From Hathewaya histolytica (GTDB lineage: Bacteria; Bacillota; Clostridia; Clostridiales; Clostridiaceae): a stretch of DNA of 64,000 nucleotides. The translations under genes were made by a program, and so were the position numbers. The notes beneath the pieces are model-generated. The model was not told where the DNA came from. It saw only the letters and a program-made list of their open reading frames with translations, and did no database searches. The stretch spans positions 434,001 to 498,000 of the forward strand of contig NZ_LR590481.1 of NCBI RefSeq assembly GCF_901482605.1, written 5' to 3'. Positions 9,831 through 19,384 of this stretch are shown here, piece by piece (the stretch's first letter is position 1; each line of letters opens with the position of its first letter).

Positions 9831-11228
9831 ATGAAAGATATATCACATAATATAAAAAAGGTTTTAGTTATATTTTTATTATTATTTATCATACTAATTT
9901 CGTATATAATGTACATTTATGTAGTTAATGGTGAGAAAATCGAAACAAGTGAATTAAATAATAGACTATGGTATGAAAGAAATGCTACAGAGAGAGGTAG
10001 TATATTAGATAGAAATAAAAAAGTTTTAGTAAAAAGTAATGGTGTTAAGAATGAGACTCAGACACTAAACTACTTGGGTGGTGAGGCTTTTGCCCATGCT
10101 TTAGGATATATGGATAGTTCATATGGTCTAACAGGTCTTCAAAAAATATATGATAAAGAACTTATGGGGAAAATAGATGGAAAATTTAATCCCATGAATA
10201 AAGCTGGGGTAAAAAGAGGATATAACTTAGTTACAACCTTAGATTTTGAGCTTCAAAAAAAGGCTAGTGAACTGTTAGGAGACAGAAAAGGATCTGTAGT
10301 TGCTTTAGACCCATCTACAGGTGAGGTACTTGCAATAGTATCCAAACCTTCATATGATCCTAATAATCTAAAGAGTCAATGGAAAACTCTTAACTCAGAT
10401 AAAAATAGACCACTCCTAAATAGATCTACAGCGGGATTATATCCTCCTGGATCTATATTTAAAGTAATAACAGCAGCTAGTGCTCTGGAAAATATATCAG
10501 GAATTCAAAATAAAGTTTTTCAAGATAATGGAGTTTTAAGATTTAATGATAAGTATTCTATAAGTAACTATAAGGGTGCAGTTTTAGGTGGTGTTGATCT
10601 TAGAAAGGCTTTTGAAAAATCTAGTAATGTAGTGTTTGGACAATTAGGTATGGATTTAGGAAATGCTAAACTAAAAGGCAGTTCAGAAAAGTTCTTTTTT
10701 AATAAAAATATACCAGCAGAAGGTTTAGTAATAGAAAACAGTAAATTTCCTGAACTTAAAAACAAGGGAGATATAGCTCAAAGTGCAATAGGACAAAGTA
10801 GTGTACTTACAACACCTATAGAAATGGCTTTAGTTGCACAAACTATAGCTAATGAAGGTAAGTATATGAAACCTGTTATGGTAAAGGAAGTAGTTACAGA
10901 TTCAAATAAAAATATTAAATCGTATAAGAGTGAGATATTAGGAGAACCTATTTCGGGTTCAAATGCTAAATTAATAAAAACTTATATGAGAGATGTTGTA
11001 AAGCAAGGAACAGGAAAAAGAGCAGCATTAGGAGGTATTGAGGTATGTGGTAAAACTGGTACAGCAGAGCATTTAGAAAATGCAGAATCACATTCTTGGT
11101 TCATGGGTTTTGCACCTTATGATAAACCTAAAATAGCTTTTGCTGTTTTAGTTGAAGAAGGTGGTACGGGTGGAACTGTTGCTGCTTCAATTTCAAAGGA
11201 ACTTGTAAGAACTTATCTTCAAAGATAG
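9831..11228 (+). CDS. Class B penicillin-binding protein (PbpA/FtsI-like transpeptidase)
   Basis: A 465-residue DD-transpeptidase anchored by one N-terminal helix (about 11-31). The three penicillin-binding motifs are complete: S208-I-F-K211 (nucleophile and base), S264-S-N266 and K408-T-G-T411. The N-terminal region is short and carries the ERGSILDRN stretch typical of PbpA-type, rather than long FtsI-type, enzymes. It crosslinks peptidoglycan outside the membrane, using glycan made by the SEDS protein encoded just upstream. The ATG follows the ftsW stop by two bases, with AGGTAGG inside the ftsW end as ribosome site. Confidence 0.93.
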   Translation: MKDISHNIKKVLVIFLLLFIILISYIMYIYVVNGEKIETSELNNRLWYERNATERGSILDRNKKVLVKSNGVKNETQTLNYLGGEAFAHALGYMDSSYGLTGLQKIYDKELMGKIDGKFNPMNKAGVKRGYNLVTTLDFELQKKASELLGDRKGSVVALDPSTGEVLAIVSKPSYDPNNLKSQWKTLNSDKNRPLLNRSTAGLYPPGSIFKVITAASALENISGIQNKVFQDNGVLRFNDKYSISNYKGAVLGGVDLRKAFEKSSNVVFGQLGMDLGNAKLKGSSEKFFFNKNIPAEGLVIENSKFPELKNKGDIAQSAIGQSSVLTTPIEMALVAQTIANEGKYMKPVMVKEVVTDSNKNIKSYKSEILGEPISGSNAKLIKTYMRDVVKQGTGKRAALGGIEVCGKTGTAEHLENAESHSWFMGFAPYDKPKIAFAVLVEEGGTGGTVAASISKELVRTYLQR

Positions 11229-11264
11229 CAAAATTATATACATGTAATTTAATAATTATTTTAT

Positions 11265-11334
11265 AAAAAATAAAGTACTAAATTTATTTAAGAATTAATA
11301 TAGATTCTAAATAAAATAGTACTTTTATTTTTAT
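11265..11334 (+). terminator. Terminator after the ftsW-pbp operon
   Basis: Long imperfect hairpin: the A-rich arm at 11265-11280 ending AAAGTACTA pairs with TAGTACTTT and a T-rich tract at 11317-11334, with an inner ATTTATTTA/TAAATAAA stem. The symmetrical A/T tails suggest it could act on both strands. Confidence 0.7.
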
Positions 11335-11383
11335 TTATATATGTATTTTATGAAATATATATTAATTAATAAGTTTTTAAATT

Positions 11384-11434
11384 CGAACATATGTTGTGTT
11401 TAAACTTATAAAATGTCTAAAGTTGTGATATAAT
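11384..11434 (+). promoter_or_regulatory. Promoter of the ydjM-like/uvrC pair with near-consensus LexA box
   Basis: An extended -10, TGATATAAT, ends at 11434. Upstream, CGAACATATGTTG at 11384-11396 matches the Gram-positive LexA core GAAC-N4-GTTC except for the last base (G for C). It would overlap or sit just upstream of the -35 region. The -10 is clear; the LexA call is an inference from the one-mismatch site plus the DNA-repair gene downstream. Confidence 0.6.
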
Positions 11435-11473
11435 GATGAAAGATTAAAATTCACTTTGCAAAAGGAGTTGAAT

Positions 11474-12097
11474 ATGCAAGGAAAAACTCATGCTACTATA
11501 GGAGCAGCAAGTTATGTATTTTTTTGTAGTAAATTTCCCGGGAAATTTGAAGTAATAGGTCTAATAATAACAGTAATATCTGCATTATTACCAGATATAG
11601 ATCATCCTAAAAGTATATTAAATAAGTACATACTTCCTATAAAGAATGAAAGTACTAAAAGAACTTTCTATGCTTGCATAGGTATTATTATATTATGGAT
11701 AGATTATATATATCTGAAGGATTTAGCTATTAAAGCTGTAGGATTTTCTTTTATAGCTATAGCATTAAATTCACATAGAAATGGATTTTCTCACAGTTTT
11801 TTAGGGTTTTTAATATTTAGTCTCGTAGCAAGTATGCTAGAGGGGAAATTATCAAGACCCTATTTAACTTTTTATATAGTAATTGGATATGGGGGACATT
11901 TGCTTTGTGATATGTTTACTAAAGCAGGAATTCCCCTGTTTTATCCTGTAAGTAGAACAAAGGTTAAATTTCCTATAAGTTATGCTGTAAATTCTAAGGT
12001 AGGAAGAATAATTGAGAGCATAATAAGTAGTATAGCACTTTTATATATCGTATATGCGTTAATGCCTTGGGAGGTGTTACCTATAAAATTTAGGTAA
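11474..12097 (+). CDS. YdjM-like membrane-bound metal-dependent hydrolase
   Basis: A 207-residue membrane protein of the YdjM/LexA-binding, inner-membrane-bound hydrolase family (DUF457-like). Visible conserved residues are MQGKTHATIGAA at the N terminus, the LLPDIDHPKS motif, HRNGFSHSFLG and GYGGHLLCDMFTKAGIPLFYP, supplying the His/Asp metal ligands. Several hydrophobic helices occupy the middle and end. The substrate is unknown; E. coli ydjM is a LexA-regulated gene. I use the ATG at 11474 because AAAGGAG at 11461-11467 is correctly spaced for it; a start at 11456 would place this ribosome site inside the gene. uvrC starts 25 bases downstream, probably in the same transcript. Confidence 0.85.
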   Translation: MQGKTHATIGAASYVFFCSKFPGKFEVIGLIITVISALLPDIDHPKSILNKYILPIKNESTKRTFYACIGIIILWIDYIYLKDLAIKAVGFSFIAIALNSHRNGFSHSFLGFLIFSLVASMLEGKLSRPYLTFYIVIGYGGHLLCDMFTKAGIPLFYPVSRTKVKFPISYAVNSKVGRIIESIISSIALLYIVYALMPWEVLPIKFR

Positions 12098-12122
12098 TAT
12101 TAAATAAAAGAGGTGATAAAGG

Positions 12123-13994
12123 GTGTTTGATTTTGAGTACCATCTAAAAAATCTTCCTGATAAGCCAGGAGTTTATTTAATGAAAAATAGGTTAGGAGAA
12201 GTAATTTACGTAGGAAAGGCGAAAGTCCTTAAAAATAGAGTAAGGCAATATTTTCAGAAATCTAAAAATCATTCAGAAAAAGTAAAAGTAATGGTAAAAA
12301 ATATTACTGAATTTGAGTATATAATAACAGATTCTGAGATGGAAGCTCTAATATTGGAATGTAATTTAATTAAAAAGTATAGTCCTAGATATAATATACT
12401 TTTAAAAGATGATAAGTATTATCCCTTTATTAAAATAACTATAAAAGAGGATTTTCCAAGAGTTTTTGTAACACGAAATTATGTAAATGATGGTTCTAAA
12501 TATTTTGGACCTTATCCTGACTCAGGGTCAGTATACCAAGTAATTGATCTTATAAAGAAAATTTTTCCTATAAGGACTTGCAAACTCTCTATAAAAGAAG
12601 GAGGAAAGACTGTAAAACCTTGTCTAAATTATCATATAGGTAAATGTAATGCACCTTGTGCAGCTTATGTAAATAAAGAAGAATATGGCAGGTTAATATC
12701 TCACATAATAGATATTTTAACTGGTAAAGATAAGACTATAATAAATTCCTTAAAGGCCGAAATGGAAAGGGCATCTGAAGAATTAAATTTTGAGAGAGCT
12801 GCTTTGTTAAGAGATAAGATTAAAGCTATAGAGGTAATAATAGAAAAACAAAAAATTGTTATTAATAATTTTAATAATGAAGACTATATAAACTTGTATA
12901 AGGATGAAAAGGATACTTGTGTTCAGATATTTTTCCTAAGAGATGGAAAAATCACGGGAAGGGAAAATTTCACCTTAGAAAATACGTCAGATATACCTAA
13001 TGGAGAAGTTATAAGAGATTTTATAAAGTCATTTTATAGTGGAACGGCTTTTATACCTAAAACTATATATGTACCATTTATGGAGGAACAAGAACTAACT
13101 TCGGAATGGCTTAGCTTAAAATCTCAAAATAAAGTTGTTATAAAGATACCACAGATAGGTGAAAAGAGAAAAATCTTAGATTTAGTAGAAAATAACGCTA
13201 AGCTTACCCTCCAAACATTTAAACAAAAGATATTGGAAGAAAAAGAGTTAGAGAGAATTGCCATAGAGGAGCTTGCAAATATGCTTGGTCTAGAAAATAA
13301 GGTTCAAAGAATAGAAGCCTATGATATATCTAATCTTATGGGAATGGATTCCGTTGGAACTATGGTAGTTTTTGAAAGGGGAAAACCTAAAAATAGTGAT
13401 TACAGGAGATTTAAAATAAAAACTGTAGAAGGCCCAAATGATTATGATAGTATGAAAGAAGTTTTATACAGGAGATTTTCACACGGACTAGATGAAATAA
13501 GAAAAATAACAAAGAGAGAGATTAATTTTACTGAAGGTAAATTTAGTGTCTTTCCAGATTTGATACTTATGGATGGTGGAAAAGGCCAGATAAATGCAGC
13601 TTTAGAAGTTTTAAATAAATTAAATGTAAGTATACCTGTTTGTGGTATGGTTAAAGATGATAATCATAGAACTAGAGGACTTATATATAATAATGAAGAA
13701 CTACTTATAAAGAAGAATTCACAACTTATGCACTTAATAACTAGAATACAAGATGAAGTTCATAGGTTCGCCATAACATATCATAGAAGCTTAAGAGATA
13801 AGAGAACGCTTCATTCTATTCTAGAAAATATACCTAATATAGGACAAAAAAGAAGAATGGAGCTCTTAAAAAAGTTTGGAAGTGTAGAAAATATAAAAAA
13901 AGCTTCAATAGAGGAAATTATGGATACAAAGGCAATAAGTAAAACAGCGGCAGAAAGCATAATAGAATATTTTCATGGTGCAAATAAAAAGTAA
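12123..13994 (+). CDS. uvrC: Excinuclease ABC subunit C
   Basis: A 623-residue dual-incision nuclease of excision repair. It has an N-terminal GIY-YIG domain (GVYLMKN, EVIYVGKAKVLKNRV), a cysteine cluster region (CKLSI, CLNYHIGKCNAPC), a UVR domain at about 203-238 (LNFERAALLRDKI) that binds UvrB, an RNase H-like endonuclease domain (EAYDISNLMG, LILMDGGKGQ) and C-terminal helix-hairpin-helix motifs (LENIPNIGQKRR). The start is GTG with GAGGTG seven bases upstream. It follows the ydjM-like gene closely, so its expression may share that gene's LexA-box-bearing promoter. Confidence 0.97.
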   Translation: MFDFEYHLKNLPDKPGVYLMKNRLGEVIYVGKAKVLKNRVRQYFQKSKNHSEKVKVMVKNITEFEYIITDSEMEALILECNLIKKYSPRYNILLKDDKYYPFIKITIKEDFPRVFVTRNYVNDGSKYFGPYPDSGSVYQVIDLIKKIFPIRTCKLSIKEGGKTVKPCLNYHIGKCNAPCAAYVNKEEYGRLISHIIDILTGKDKTIINSLKAEMERASEELNFERAALLRDKIKAIEVIIEKQKIVINNFNNEDYINLYKDEKDTCVQIFFLRDGKITGRENFTLENTSDIPNGEVIRDFIKSFYSGTAFIPKTIYVPFMEEQELTSEWLSLKSQNKVVIKIPQIGEKRKILDLVENNAKLTLQTFKQKILEEKELERIAIEELANMLGLENKVQRIEAYDISNLMGMDSVGTMVVFERGKPKNSDYRRFKIKTVEGPNDYDSMKEVLYRRFSHGLDEIRKITKREINFTEGKFSVFPDLILMDGGKGQINAALEVLNKLNVSIPVCGMVKDDNHRTRGLIYNNEELLIKKNSQLMHLITRIQDEVHRFAITYHRSLRDKRTLHSILENIPNIGQKRRMELLKKFGSVENIKKASIEEIMDTKAISKTAAESIIEYFHGANKK

Positions 13995-14021
13995 ATATTT
14001 GGTTACAAACTAACACAATAA

Positions 14022-14049
14022 TTGCACATAAAAAATAAAGTGATATAAT
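14022..14049 (+). promoter_or_regulatory. Promoter for php-murB
   Basis: TTGCAC at 14022-14027, a 16-base spacer, and TATAAT at 14044-14049 with a TGA extension before the -10. It lies about 110 bases before the PHP gene. Confidence 0.6.
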
Positions 14050-14159
14050 TAATATATAATTTTATTGTTAATAATAATTATTAGTTACTTTAAATTACAA
14101 AAATTAGACAGTAAACACTTAACAGAAGATGAACCCATAATAAAATTTGGAGGAAATAT

Positions 14160-14951
14160 ATGAAAAAGTTTGTTGTAGATACGCATACACACAGTATTGT
14201 AAGTGGGCATGCATATAGTACATTAATGGAAAATATTAAAGTAGCAGCTAAAAAAGGAATTAAAGTTTTAGCTACTACAGAACATGGACCTAAATTAGTA
14301 GGTGCACCACATGAGAGTTATTTTGGCAATATGAGGGTACTTCCTAGAGTTATAGATGGTGTTACCATATTAAGAGGTTGTGAAGTTAATATAATGAATA
14401 GTAACGGAGATATTGATATATCAGAATGGGTACAAGAAAATTTAGATTTAGTTATAGCAAGTCTTCATCAAAGTTGTATAAAACCAAGCACTAAAGAAGA
14501 AAATACAAGGGCTCTTTTAAATGTTATGGAAAATCCTAATGTTCATATTATAGGGCATACAGGAAATCCAGCATATCCTATATACGAGGAAGAGGTAGTA
14601 AAAAAGGCAAAAGAAAAAGATATTTTAATAGAAATTAATAATAGTTCTTTTGTAAGATCTAGAACAGGAAGTGCACCTAATTGTATCAAAATAGCCAAAT
14701 TGTGTAAGGATTATGGAGTTAGAATGGCAGCTGGTACGGATTCCCATTTTTGTTCTCATATAGGTGATTTTGAAGAGGTAAGAAAAGTATTAGAGGCTAT
14801 AAAAATGCCAGATGAACTAATCATTAACACTAAGGAAGATAAGATCATAAGATATTTAAAGGGAAAAGGAAAATTAAAAGATATAAGTATTGATAAATCT
14901 ACACAATACACTTATACTTATAATGACAAAAAATATTTAAGCAATATATAA
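14160..14951 (+). CDS. PHP-domain phosphatase/phosphoesterase, YcdX family
   Basis: A 263-residue metal-dependent phosphoesterase. Metal ligands of the PHP fold are visible: VDTHTHSIVSGHAYST at the N terminus, TTEHGPK, GCEVNI, ASLHQS, IGHTGNP and AAGTDSHFCSHIGDF. This order and length match YcdX-type (trinuclear zinc) phosphatases. The physiological substrate is not known. The ATG has GGAGG 8 bases upstream; murB starts 24 bases after its stop, so the two are likely co-transcribed. Confidence 0.88.
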   Translation: MKKFVVDTHTHSIVSGHAYSTLMENIKVAAKKGIKVLATTEHGPKLVGAPHESYFGNMRVLPRVIDGVTILRGCEVNIMNSNGDIDISEWVQENLDLVIASLHQSCIKPSTKEENTRALLNVMENPNVHIIGHTGNPAYPIYEEEVVKKAKEKDILIEINNSSFVRSRTGSAPNCIKIAKLCKDYGVRMAAGTDSHFCSHIGDFEEVRKVLEAIKMPDELIINTKEDKIIRYLKGKGKLKDISIDKSTQYTYTYNDKKYLSNI

Positions 14952-14975
14952 AAAATTAATTTTAAGGAGTAAAAG

Positions 14976-15893
14976 ATGTATCAAATGAATGGTTTCTTAA
15001 GTGAACTTCATAAAATATTAAGCGATGATAACATTCAATTTGAAGCACCTATGAGAGAACATACAACTTTTAAGTTGGGTGGAAAAGCTGACATACTTGT
15101 AACTCCAAAAAACTATGAAGAACTTGTGAGTATATTAAAACTTTGTAAAAGAGAAAATGTGTATTATTATATCTTAGGTAAAGGTTCTAATATCATCGTT
15201 AAAGATGGTGGCATAAGGGGAGTAGTAGTAAAACTTTCAAAGTTACAAGAGGTAAAATTAATTGAAAATGAAGCCATAGTAGCACAATCAGGTGCAGGGT
15301 TAATTGATGTATCTCTATATTCAGCAAAATATGATTTAACTGGATTAGAGTTTGCATCTGGTATACCAGGTAGTGTTGGTGGTGCAGTAGCTATGAATGC
15401 TGGGGCATATGGTGGAGAAATTTGTCAAGTGCTTAAAAGTGTTCTAGTCATAGATGATGATTTAGAGATTAAAGAACTTAAGTTAGACGATATGGATTTC
15501 TCATATAGAAATAGTGTTGTACTTAAAAAGGGATATATAGTATTAGAGGCCACTTTTAAACTTAAAAAAGGCAACCATGAGGAAATTCAAGAAGTTATCC
15601 ATGATTTAACAAGAAGAAGGGTTGAAAAACAACCTTTAGAAAAAGCATCAGCAGGAAGTACTTTTAAAAGGCCGGAAGGATACTTCGCAGGAAAGTTAAT
15701 CCAAGATTGTGGTTTAAAAGGATTTAAAATTGGAGAAGCGCAGGTATCTGAAAAACATTCAGGATTTGTGGTGAATAACGGTAAAGCTACAGCTGAGGAC
15801 GTTTTAGGGTTGATTAAACATGTACAAGATACTGTATATAAGAAGTTTAATGTGAAACTTGAAACTGAAGTTAGAATTATTGGAGAAGATTAA
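14976..15893 (+). CDS. murB: UDP-N-acetylenolpyruvoylglucosamine reductase
   Basis: A 305-residue cytoplasmic FAD enzyme of peptidoglycan precursor synthesis, reducing UDP-GlcNAc-enolpyruvate to UDP-MurNAc with NADPH. FAD-binding motifs are GKGSNIIVKDGG and ASGIPGSVGGAVAMNAGAYGGE; the catalytic serine lies in KASAGSTFKRPEG, and the C-terminal Glu in LETEVRIIGED. It lacks the Tyr-loop insertion of E. coli-type enzymes, as is usual for type II MurB of Firmicutes. RBS AAGGAG precedes ATG. Followed by a terminator, and then the separate rapZ promoter. Confidence 0.97.
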   Translation: MYQMNGFLSELHKILSDDNIQFEAPMREHTTFKLGGKADILVTPKNYEELVSILKLCKRENVYYYILGKGSNIIVKDGGIRGVVVKLSKLQEVKLIENEAIVAQSGAGLIDVSLYSAKYDLTGLEFASGIPGSVGGAVAMNAGAYGGEICQVLKSVLVIDDDLEIKELKLDDMDFSYRNSVVLKKGYIVLEATFKLKKGNHEEIQEVIHDLTRRRVEKQPLEKASAGSTFKRPEGYFAGKLIQDCGLKGFKIGEAQVSEKHSGFVVNNGKATAEDVLGLIKHVQDTVYKKFNVKLETEVRIIGED

Positions 15894-15897
15894 AAAA

Positions 15898-15923
15898 AGA
15901 GGATAGTCTGCGGACTATCCTCT
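15898..15923 (+). terminator. Terminator after murB
   Basis: An 11-bp perfect stem (AGAGGATAGTC with GACTATCCTCT) with loop TGCG follows an A-tract; the T tail after the stem is weak (AATTAGTTTG). Confidence 0.7.
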
Positions 15924-15957
15924 AATTAGTTTGTAATAAAAAATATTGTTATAAACC

Positions 15958-15985
15958 TTGTAAAGAAGTGTTCCTATGATATAAT
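15958..15985 (+). promoter_or_regulatory. Promoter of the rapZ-yvcK-whiA operon
   Basis: TTGTAA at 15958-15963, a 16-base spacer, and TATAAT at 15980-15985 with TGA just before the -10 (extended -10). Transcription would begin near 15992, which excludes a translation start at 15987 and supports the one at 16050. Confidence 0.65.
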
Positions 15986-16049
15986 TATGATAAAATATAA
16001 GCTTTCAATATTAAGTGTAGCTTATATCACTATGTTAGGGGGGATAAGT

Positions 16050-16934
16050 ATGAATTTTGTAATAGTTAGTGGTTTATCAGGAGCTGGAAAAACACAGGCC
16101 ATGAGGGCTTTAGAAGATTTAGGATATTTCTGCGTGGATAATTTACCTCCTACATTAATACCTAAGTTCGCAGAAGCTTGTGGAAGAGGATCTGCTAAAG
16201 TACAAAAAATTGCTCTTGCTATAGATATTAGAGGAGGAGAATTTTTCGAAGATATATATGAAAGTTTTAATTACCTAACAGAGAATGAATATAATTATGA
16301 AGTATTATTTTTAGAAGCTAATGATGATATCTTAGTAAAGCGATATAAGGAAAGTAGAAGAAAGCATCCTTTGGCTCCAGATGGAAGAATACTAACAGGT
16401 ATAACATCTGAAAGGGAAAAATTAAGAAAAGTTAGAGATAAAGCTAATAATATCATAAATACCACAAAGCTTTCCACAAGGGCACTTAGGGAAAAAATAA
16501 CGCAAATTTATGAAGAAGAAGGACAACTAGAGACAGAAATAATAGTAACGGTTTTGTCTTTCGGTTTTAAATATGGTATCCCAGTAGATTCAGACTTGGT
16601 ATTTGATGTAAGATTTTTACCAAATCCTTTTTATATAAATTCTTTAAAGCCTTACTCAGGATTGGATTCTCAGGTTAGGGATTATGTATTTGAATTTGAA
16701 GAGACAAATAAGTTTGTTGAGAAATTAGTAGATATGTTACAGTTCCTAATACCAAACTATAAAAAAGAAGGGAAAAGGCAACTTATTGTATCTATAGGAT
16801 GTACAGGAGGAAGACATAGATCTGTGGCTATTACAAATAGAATTTATGAGCTTCTAGGTGAAAAGGGATTTAAGACTAATATTGATCATAGAGATATAAA
16901 TGAAGATGCTAATAGAGGAGTATTAAAGCTATGA
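16050..16934 (+). CDS. rapZ: RNase adapter / nucleotide-binding protein RapZ (YvcJ)
   Basis: A 294-residue P-loop protein. The N terminus [18 protein letters not shown] carries Walker [11 protein letters not shown] and the C-terminal [14 protein letters not shown] motif are characteristic of the RapZ/YvcJ family, which binds ATP/GTP and in enterobacteria senses glucosamine-6-phosphate. In Firmicutes its role is less clear. The start at 16050 has GGGGGG eight bases upstream, whereas an in-frame start at 15987 falls within the predicted promoter. Its last four bases overlap the yvcK start (ATGA), indicating coupled translation in the conserved rapZ-yvcK-whiA operon. Confidence 0.95.
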   Translation: MNFVIVSGLSGAGKTQAMRALEDLGYFCVDNLPPTLIPKFAEACGRGSAKVQKIALAIDIRGGEFFEDIYESFNYLTENEYNYEVLFLEANDDILVKRYKESRRKHPLAPDGRILTGITSEREKLRKVRDKANNIINTTKLSTRALREKITQIYEEEGQLETEIIVTVLSFGFKYGIPVDSDLVFDVRFLPNPFYINSLKPYSGLDSQVRDYVFEFEETNKFVEKLVDMLQFLIPNYKKEGKRQLIVSIGCTGGRHRSVAITNRIYELLGEKGFKTNIDHRDINEDANRGVLKL

Positions 16935-18253
16935 AGCTGAAGTTTTGGCTAAAAGAAAAAACAGGAATAAAACGTTGGCTCTTTTTAGGGATCATAGGAG
17001 TTATCATCATAATTCTTGGAATTTCGAGAGCAATAATGATAGGACTTACAGACTTGCATAATATATATTTGTATACGGGAATAATATCTTTTGGTATATT
17101 CTGTGTATTTCTTTCTGTTATAAAAGGTTTGGATGCAGTTTTAACTTTTATAAATAGGGAATGCGATAACGTTACATTTGATTCTAAAGAGATTGCAGAT
17201 ATGATATATGAAAAAAGGTTTCTTGTAAGGGGGCCTAAGGTTGTAGTCATTGGTGGAGGAACAGGACTATCGAATCTTCTAAGAGGTCTTAAAAGATTTA
17301 CATCCAATATTACAGCTATAGTAACAGTTGCAGATGATGGTGGTGGTTCTGGGGTTTTAAGAGATGACCTTGGAATGCTTCCACCAGGTGATATAAGAAA
17401 TTGTATATTAGCTTTAGCGCATACTGAGCCAGTAATGGAAGAATTATTACAGTATAGATTTACTGATGGTAGACTGAAGGGGCAAAGCTTTGGAAACTTA
17501 TTTTTAGCTGCTATGGATGGAATTTCAGAGAATTTTATGGAAGCAGTTCAAAAGGTAAGTTCTGTTCTTGCGGTTACAGGTAAGGTTCTACCTGTGACAT
17601 TAAAAGATGTAACATTAAAAGCTAGACTTAATAATGGAAATATAATTGAAGGGGAATCTAACATACCAAAAGAAGCCATAAAGCAAAATTCAAATATAGA
17701 AAGAGTTTTTATAGAACCTAGAGATGCAAGGGCATTAAGGGAGGCGGTTTTAGCAATAAAGGATGCTGATGCCATAATATTTGGTCCGGGAAGCCTATAT
17801 ACTAGTATAATTCCTAATCTTTTAGTTAAAGAAATAAAAGAAGAGGTACATAAATCTTCTGCCATAAAAATATATGTATCTAACTTAATGACACAAAAAG
17901 GTGAAACTGATGATTATACGGTAAAAGATCATATAAAAGCTATTTATAATCATGCAGGTAAGGGTATAATAGATTATGCAATTGTAAATAAAGGCACAGT
18001 TGATAATGATTTAGAAGAAAAGTATAAGAAAAAAGGTGCTACCTTAGTTAAGGTAGATAAAGAAGAAATAGAGAAACTTAAAATAAAAGTCATAGAGGCA
18101 AATTTAGTTAAAGTAAAAGGTGGATATATAAGGCATGACACTGTAAGAATGTGTCGTATTATAATAAAGACTATAATGGAAAAGAAATTATGCTATGACC
18201 GGAAAACTATGATGGAATATTTCTATGTTTTAAATCGGCTTAGAAAAAAATAA
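16931..18253 (+). CDS. yvcK: Gluconeogenesis factor YvcK/GlmR
   Basis: A 440-residue protein: an N-terminal extension with two hydrophobic segments (about 15-37 and 45-66), then a CofD-like UDP-sugar-binding domain with [17 protein letters not shown] near 103-120, [22 protein letters not shown], and [14 protein letters not shown]. Bacillus GlmR/YvcK binds UDP-GlcNAc and stimulates GlmS, coupling carbon status to envelope synthesis. The membrane extension is found in clostridial and other Firmicute forms and would place the sensor at the membrane. It overlaps rapZ by four bases and precedes whiA by 27 bases. Confidence 0.94.
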   Translation: MKLKFWLKEKTGIKRWLFLGIIGVIIIILGISRAIMIGLTDLHNIYLYTGIISFGIFCVFLSVIKGLDAVLTFINRECDNVTFDSKEIADMIYEKRFLVRGPKVVVIGGGTGLSNLLRGLKRFTSNITAIVTVADDGGGSGVLRDDLGMLPPGDIRNCILALAHTEPVMEELLQYRFTDGRLKGQSFGNLFLAAMDGISENFMEAVQKVSSVLAVTGKVLPVTLKDVTLKARLNNGNIIEGESNIPKEAIKQNSNIERVFIEPRDARALREAVLAIKDADAIIFGPGSLYTSIIPNLLVKEIKEEVHKSSAIKIYVSNLMTQKGETDDYTVKDHIKAIYNHAGKGIIDYAIVNKGTVDNDLEEKYKKKGATLVKVDKEEIEKLKIKVIEANLVKVKGGYIRHDTVRMCRIIIKTIMEKKLCYDRKTMMEYFYVLNRLRKK

Positions 18254-18280
18254 TAAAATTATTAAGTTAGGAGTTGAGCC

Positions 18281-19231
18281 ATGTCATTTTCAGCAAAAGT
18301 TAAAAGTGAAGTTTGTAGAATAACTGATATTTCAAAGGAAGAGGCAAGGTCATTAGTATCCGCCATAATGAAAGTTAGTGGCTCTATATCAATAGGAGCT
18401 AATAGGCAAGTAAGTTTTAAAGTTACTACAGAAAATGCAGCTATAGCTAGACTTACATTTAAAATTTTGAAAGAACATTTTCAAATTCATACAAGGCTTC
18501 TAGTTAGACGTAGTAATTCATTAAAAAAGAATAATGTATATATGGTTATAATAACAGAAGACATGAATCTAAGAGAGTTTTTAAGTTATATAAAAATACT
18601 TGATAAAGAGGATGATATACTATCTTTAAACTATAGTATACCAAAAGAGTTAATAGATACAGACTTAACTAGAAAAGCGTATATTAGAGGAGCTTTCCTA
18701 GGTGGTGGAAGCATTAGTAATCCAGAAAAAACGTATCATCTTGAATTTGTGACTCATAACCAAGGATACGCTAATGAACTTAGCAAAGTTATAAACACTT
18801 ATGGATTAAATTCTAAAGTAATTCAAAGAAAAAGTAGTTTTGTAATATACATAAAAGAAAGTGAACAAATAGTAGATATTTTAAATATAATAGGGGCTCA
18901 TAGTAATCTTTTATATTTAGAAAATGTTAGAATAATGAAAGAAATGAGAAATAATGTAAATAGACTTGTAAATTGTGAAACTGCAAATTTAAGCAAAACT
19001 GTTAATGCTGCAGTGCGTCAAATAGAAAGTATAAAGCTTATAGAAAGTCAAATAGGATTACAAAGATTACCTCAAAATCTAAGAGAAGTTGCAGAACTTA
19101 GGATAAAATATCCAGATGAGTCTTTAAAAGACTTGGGAATGATGCTAGATCCACCAGTAGGGAAATCTGGGGTAAACCATAGGTTACGTAGAATTGAAAA
19201 AATAGCTAGTGAGCTACAAAAAGATAAATAA
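18281..19231 (+). CDS. whiA: DNA-binding protein WhiA (sporulation/division regulator)
   Basis: A 316-residue protein with an N-terminal degenerate LAGLIDADG homing-endonuclease-like domain (KAYIRGAFLGGGSISNPEKTYHLEF) and a C-terminal helix-turn-helix (SLKDLGMMLDPPVGKSGVNHRLRRIEKIA). The catalytic acidic residues of true homing nucleases are absent, as in all WhiA proteins. In Firmicutes WhiA affects cell division and chromosome segregation. RBS TTAGGAG precedes ATG. It is the last gene of the rapZ-yvcK-whiA operon and is followed by a strong terminator. Confidence 0.97.
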   Translation: MSFSAKVKSEVCRITDISKEEARSLVSAIMKVSGSISIGANRQVSFKVTTENAAIARLTFKILKEHFQIHTRLLVRRSNSLKKNNVYMVIITEDMNLREFLSYIKILDKEDDILSLNYSIPKELIDTDLTRKAYIRGAFLGGGSISNPEKTYHLEFVTHNQGYANELSKVINTYGLNSKVIQRKSSFVIYIKESEQIVDILNIIGAHSNLLYLENVRIMKEMRNNVNRLVNCETANLSKTVNAAVRQIESIKLIESQIGLQRLPQNLREVAELRIKYPDESLKDLGMMLDPPVGKSGVNHRLRRIEKIASELQKDK

Positions 19232-19233
19232 TA

Positions 19234-19280
19234 AAAAAAGCTATGTTTTAGATTTTGATGTCTAAAACATAGCTTTTTTT
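19234..19280 (+). terminator. Terminator after whiA
   Basis: A perfect 20-base inverted repeat (19234-19253 with 19261-19280), 7-base loop, A7 on the left and T7 on the right: a strong intrinsic terminator that could work in both directions. Confidence 0.92.
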
Positions 19281-19307
19281 ATATATAGCGTAAAATATGG
19301 TTAAATG

Positions 19308-19336
19308 TTGCAAATGATACATAAATAATGTAAAAT
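19308..19336 (+). promoter_or_regulatory. Promoter of the FG-GAP/NlpC gene
   Basis: TTGCAA at 19308-19313, a 17-base spacer and TAAAAT at 19331-19336, about 48 bases before the start codon. Confidence 0.55.
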
Positions 19337-19384
19337 AGGGAATGTAATACATATCAAAAAATGGAATAAGGAAGGGGAATAAAA

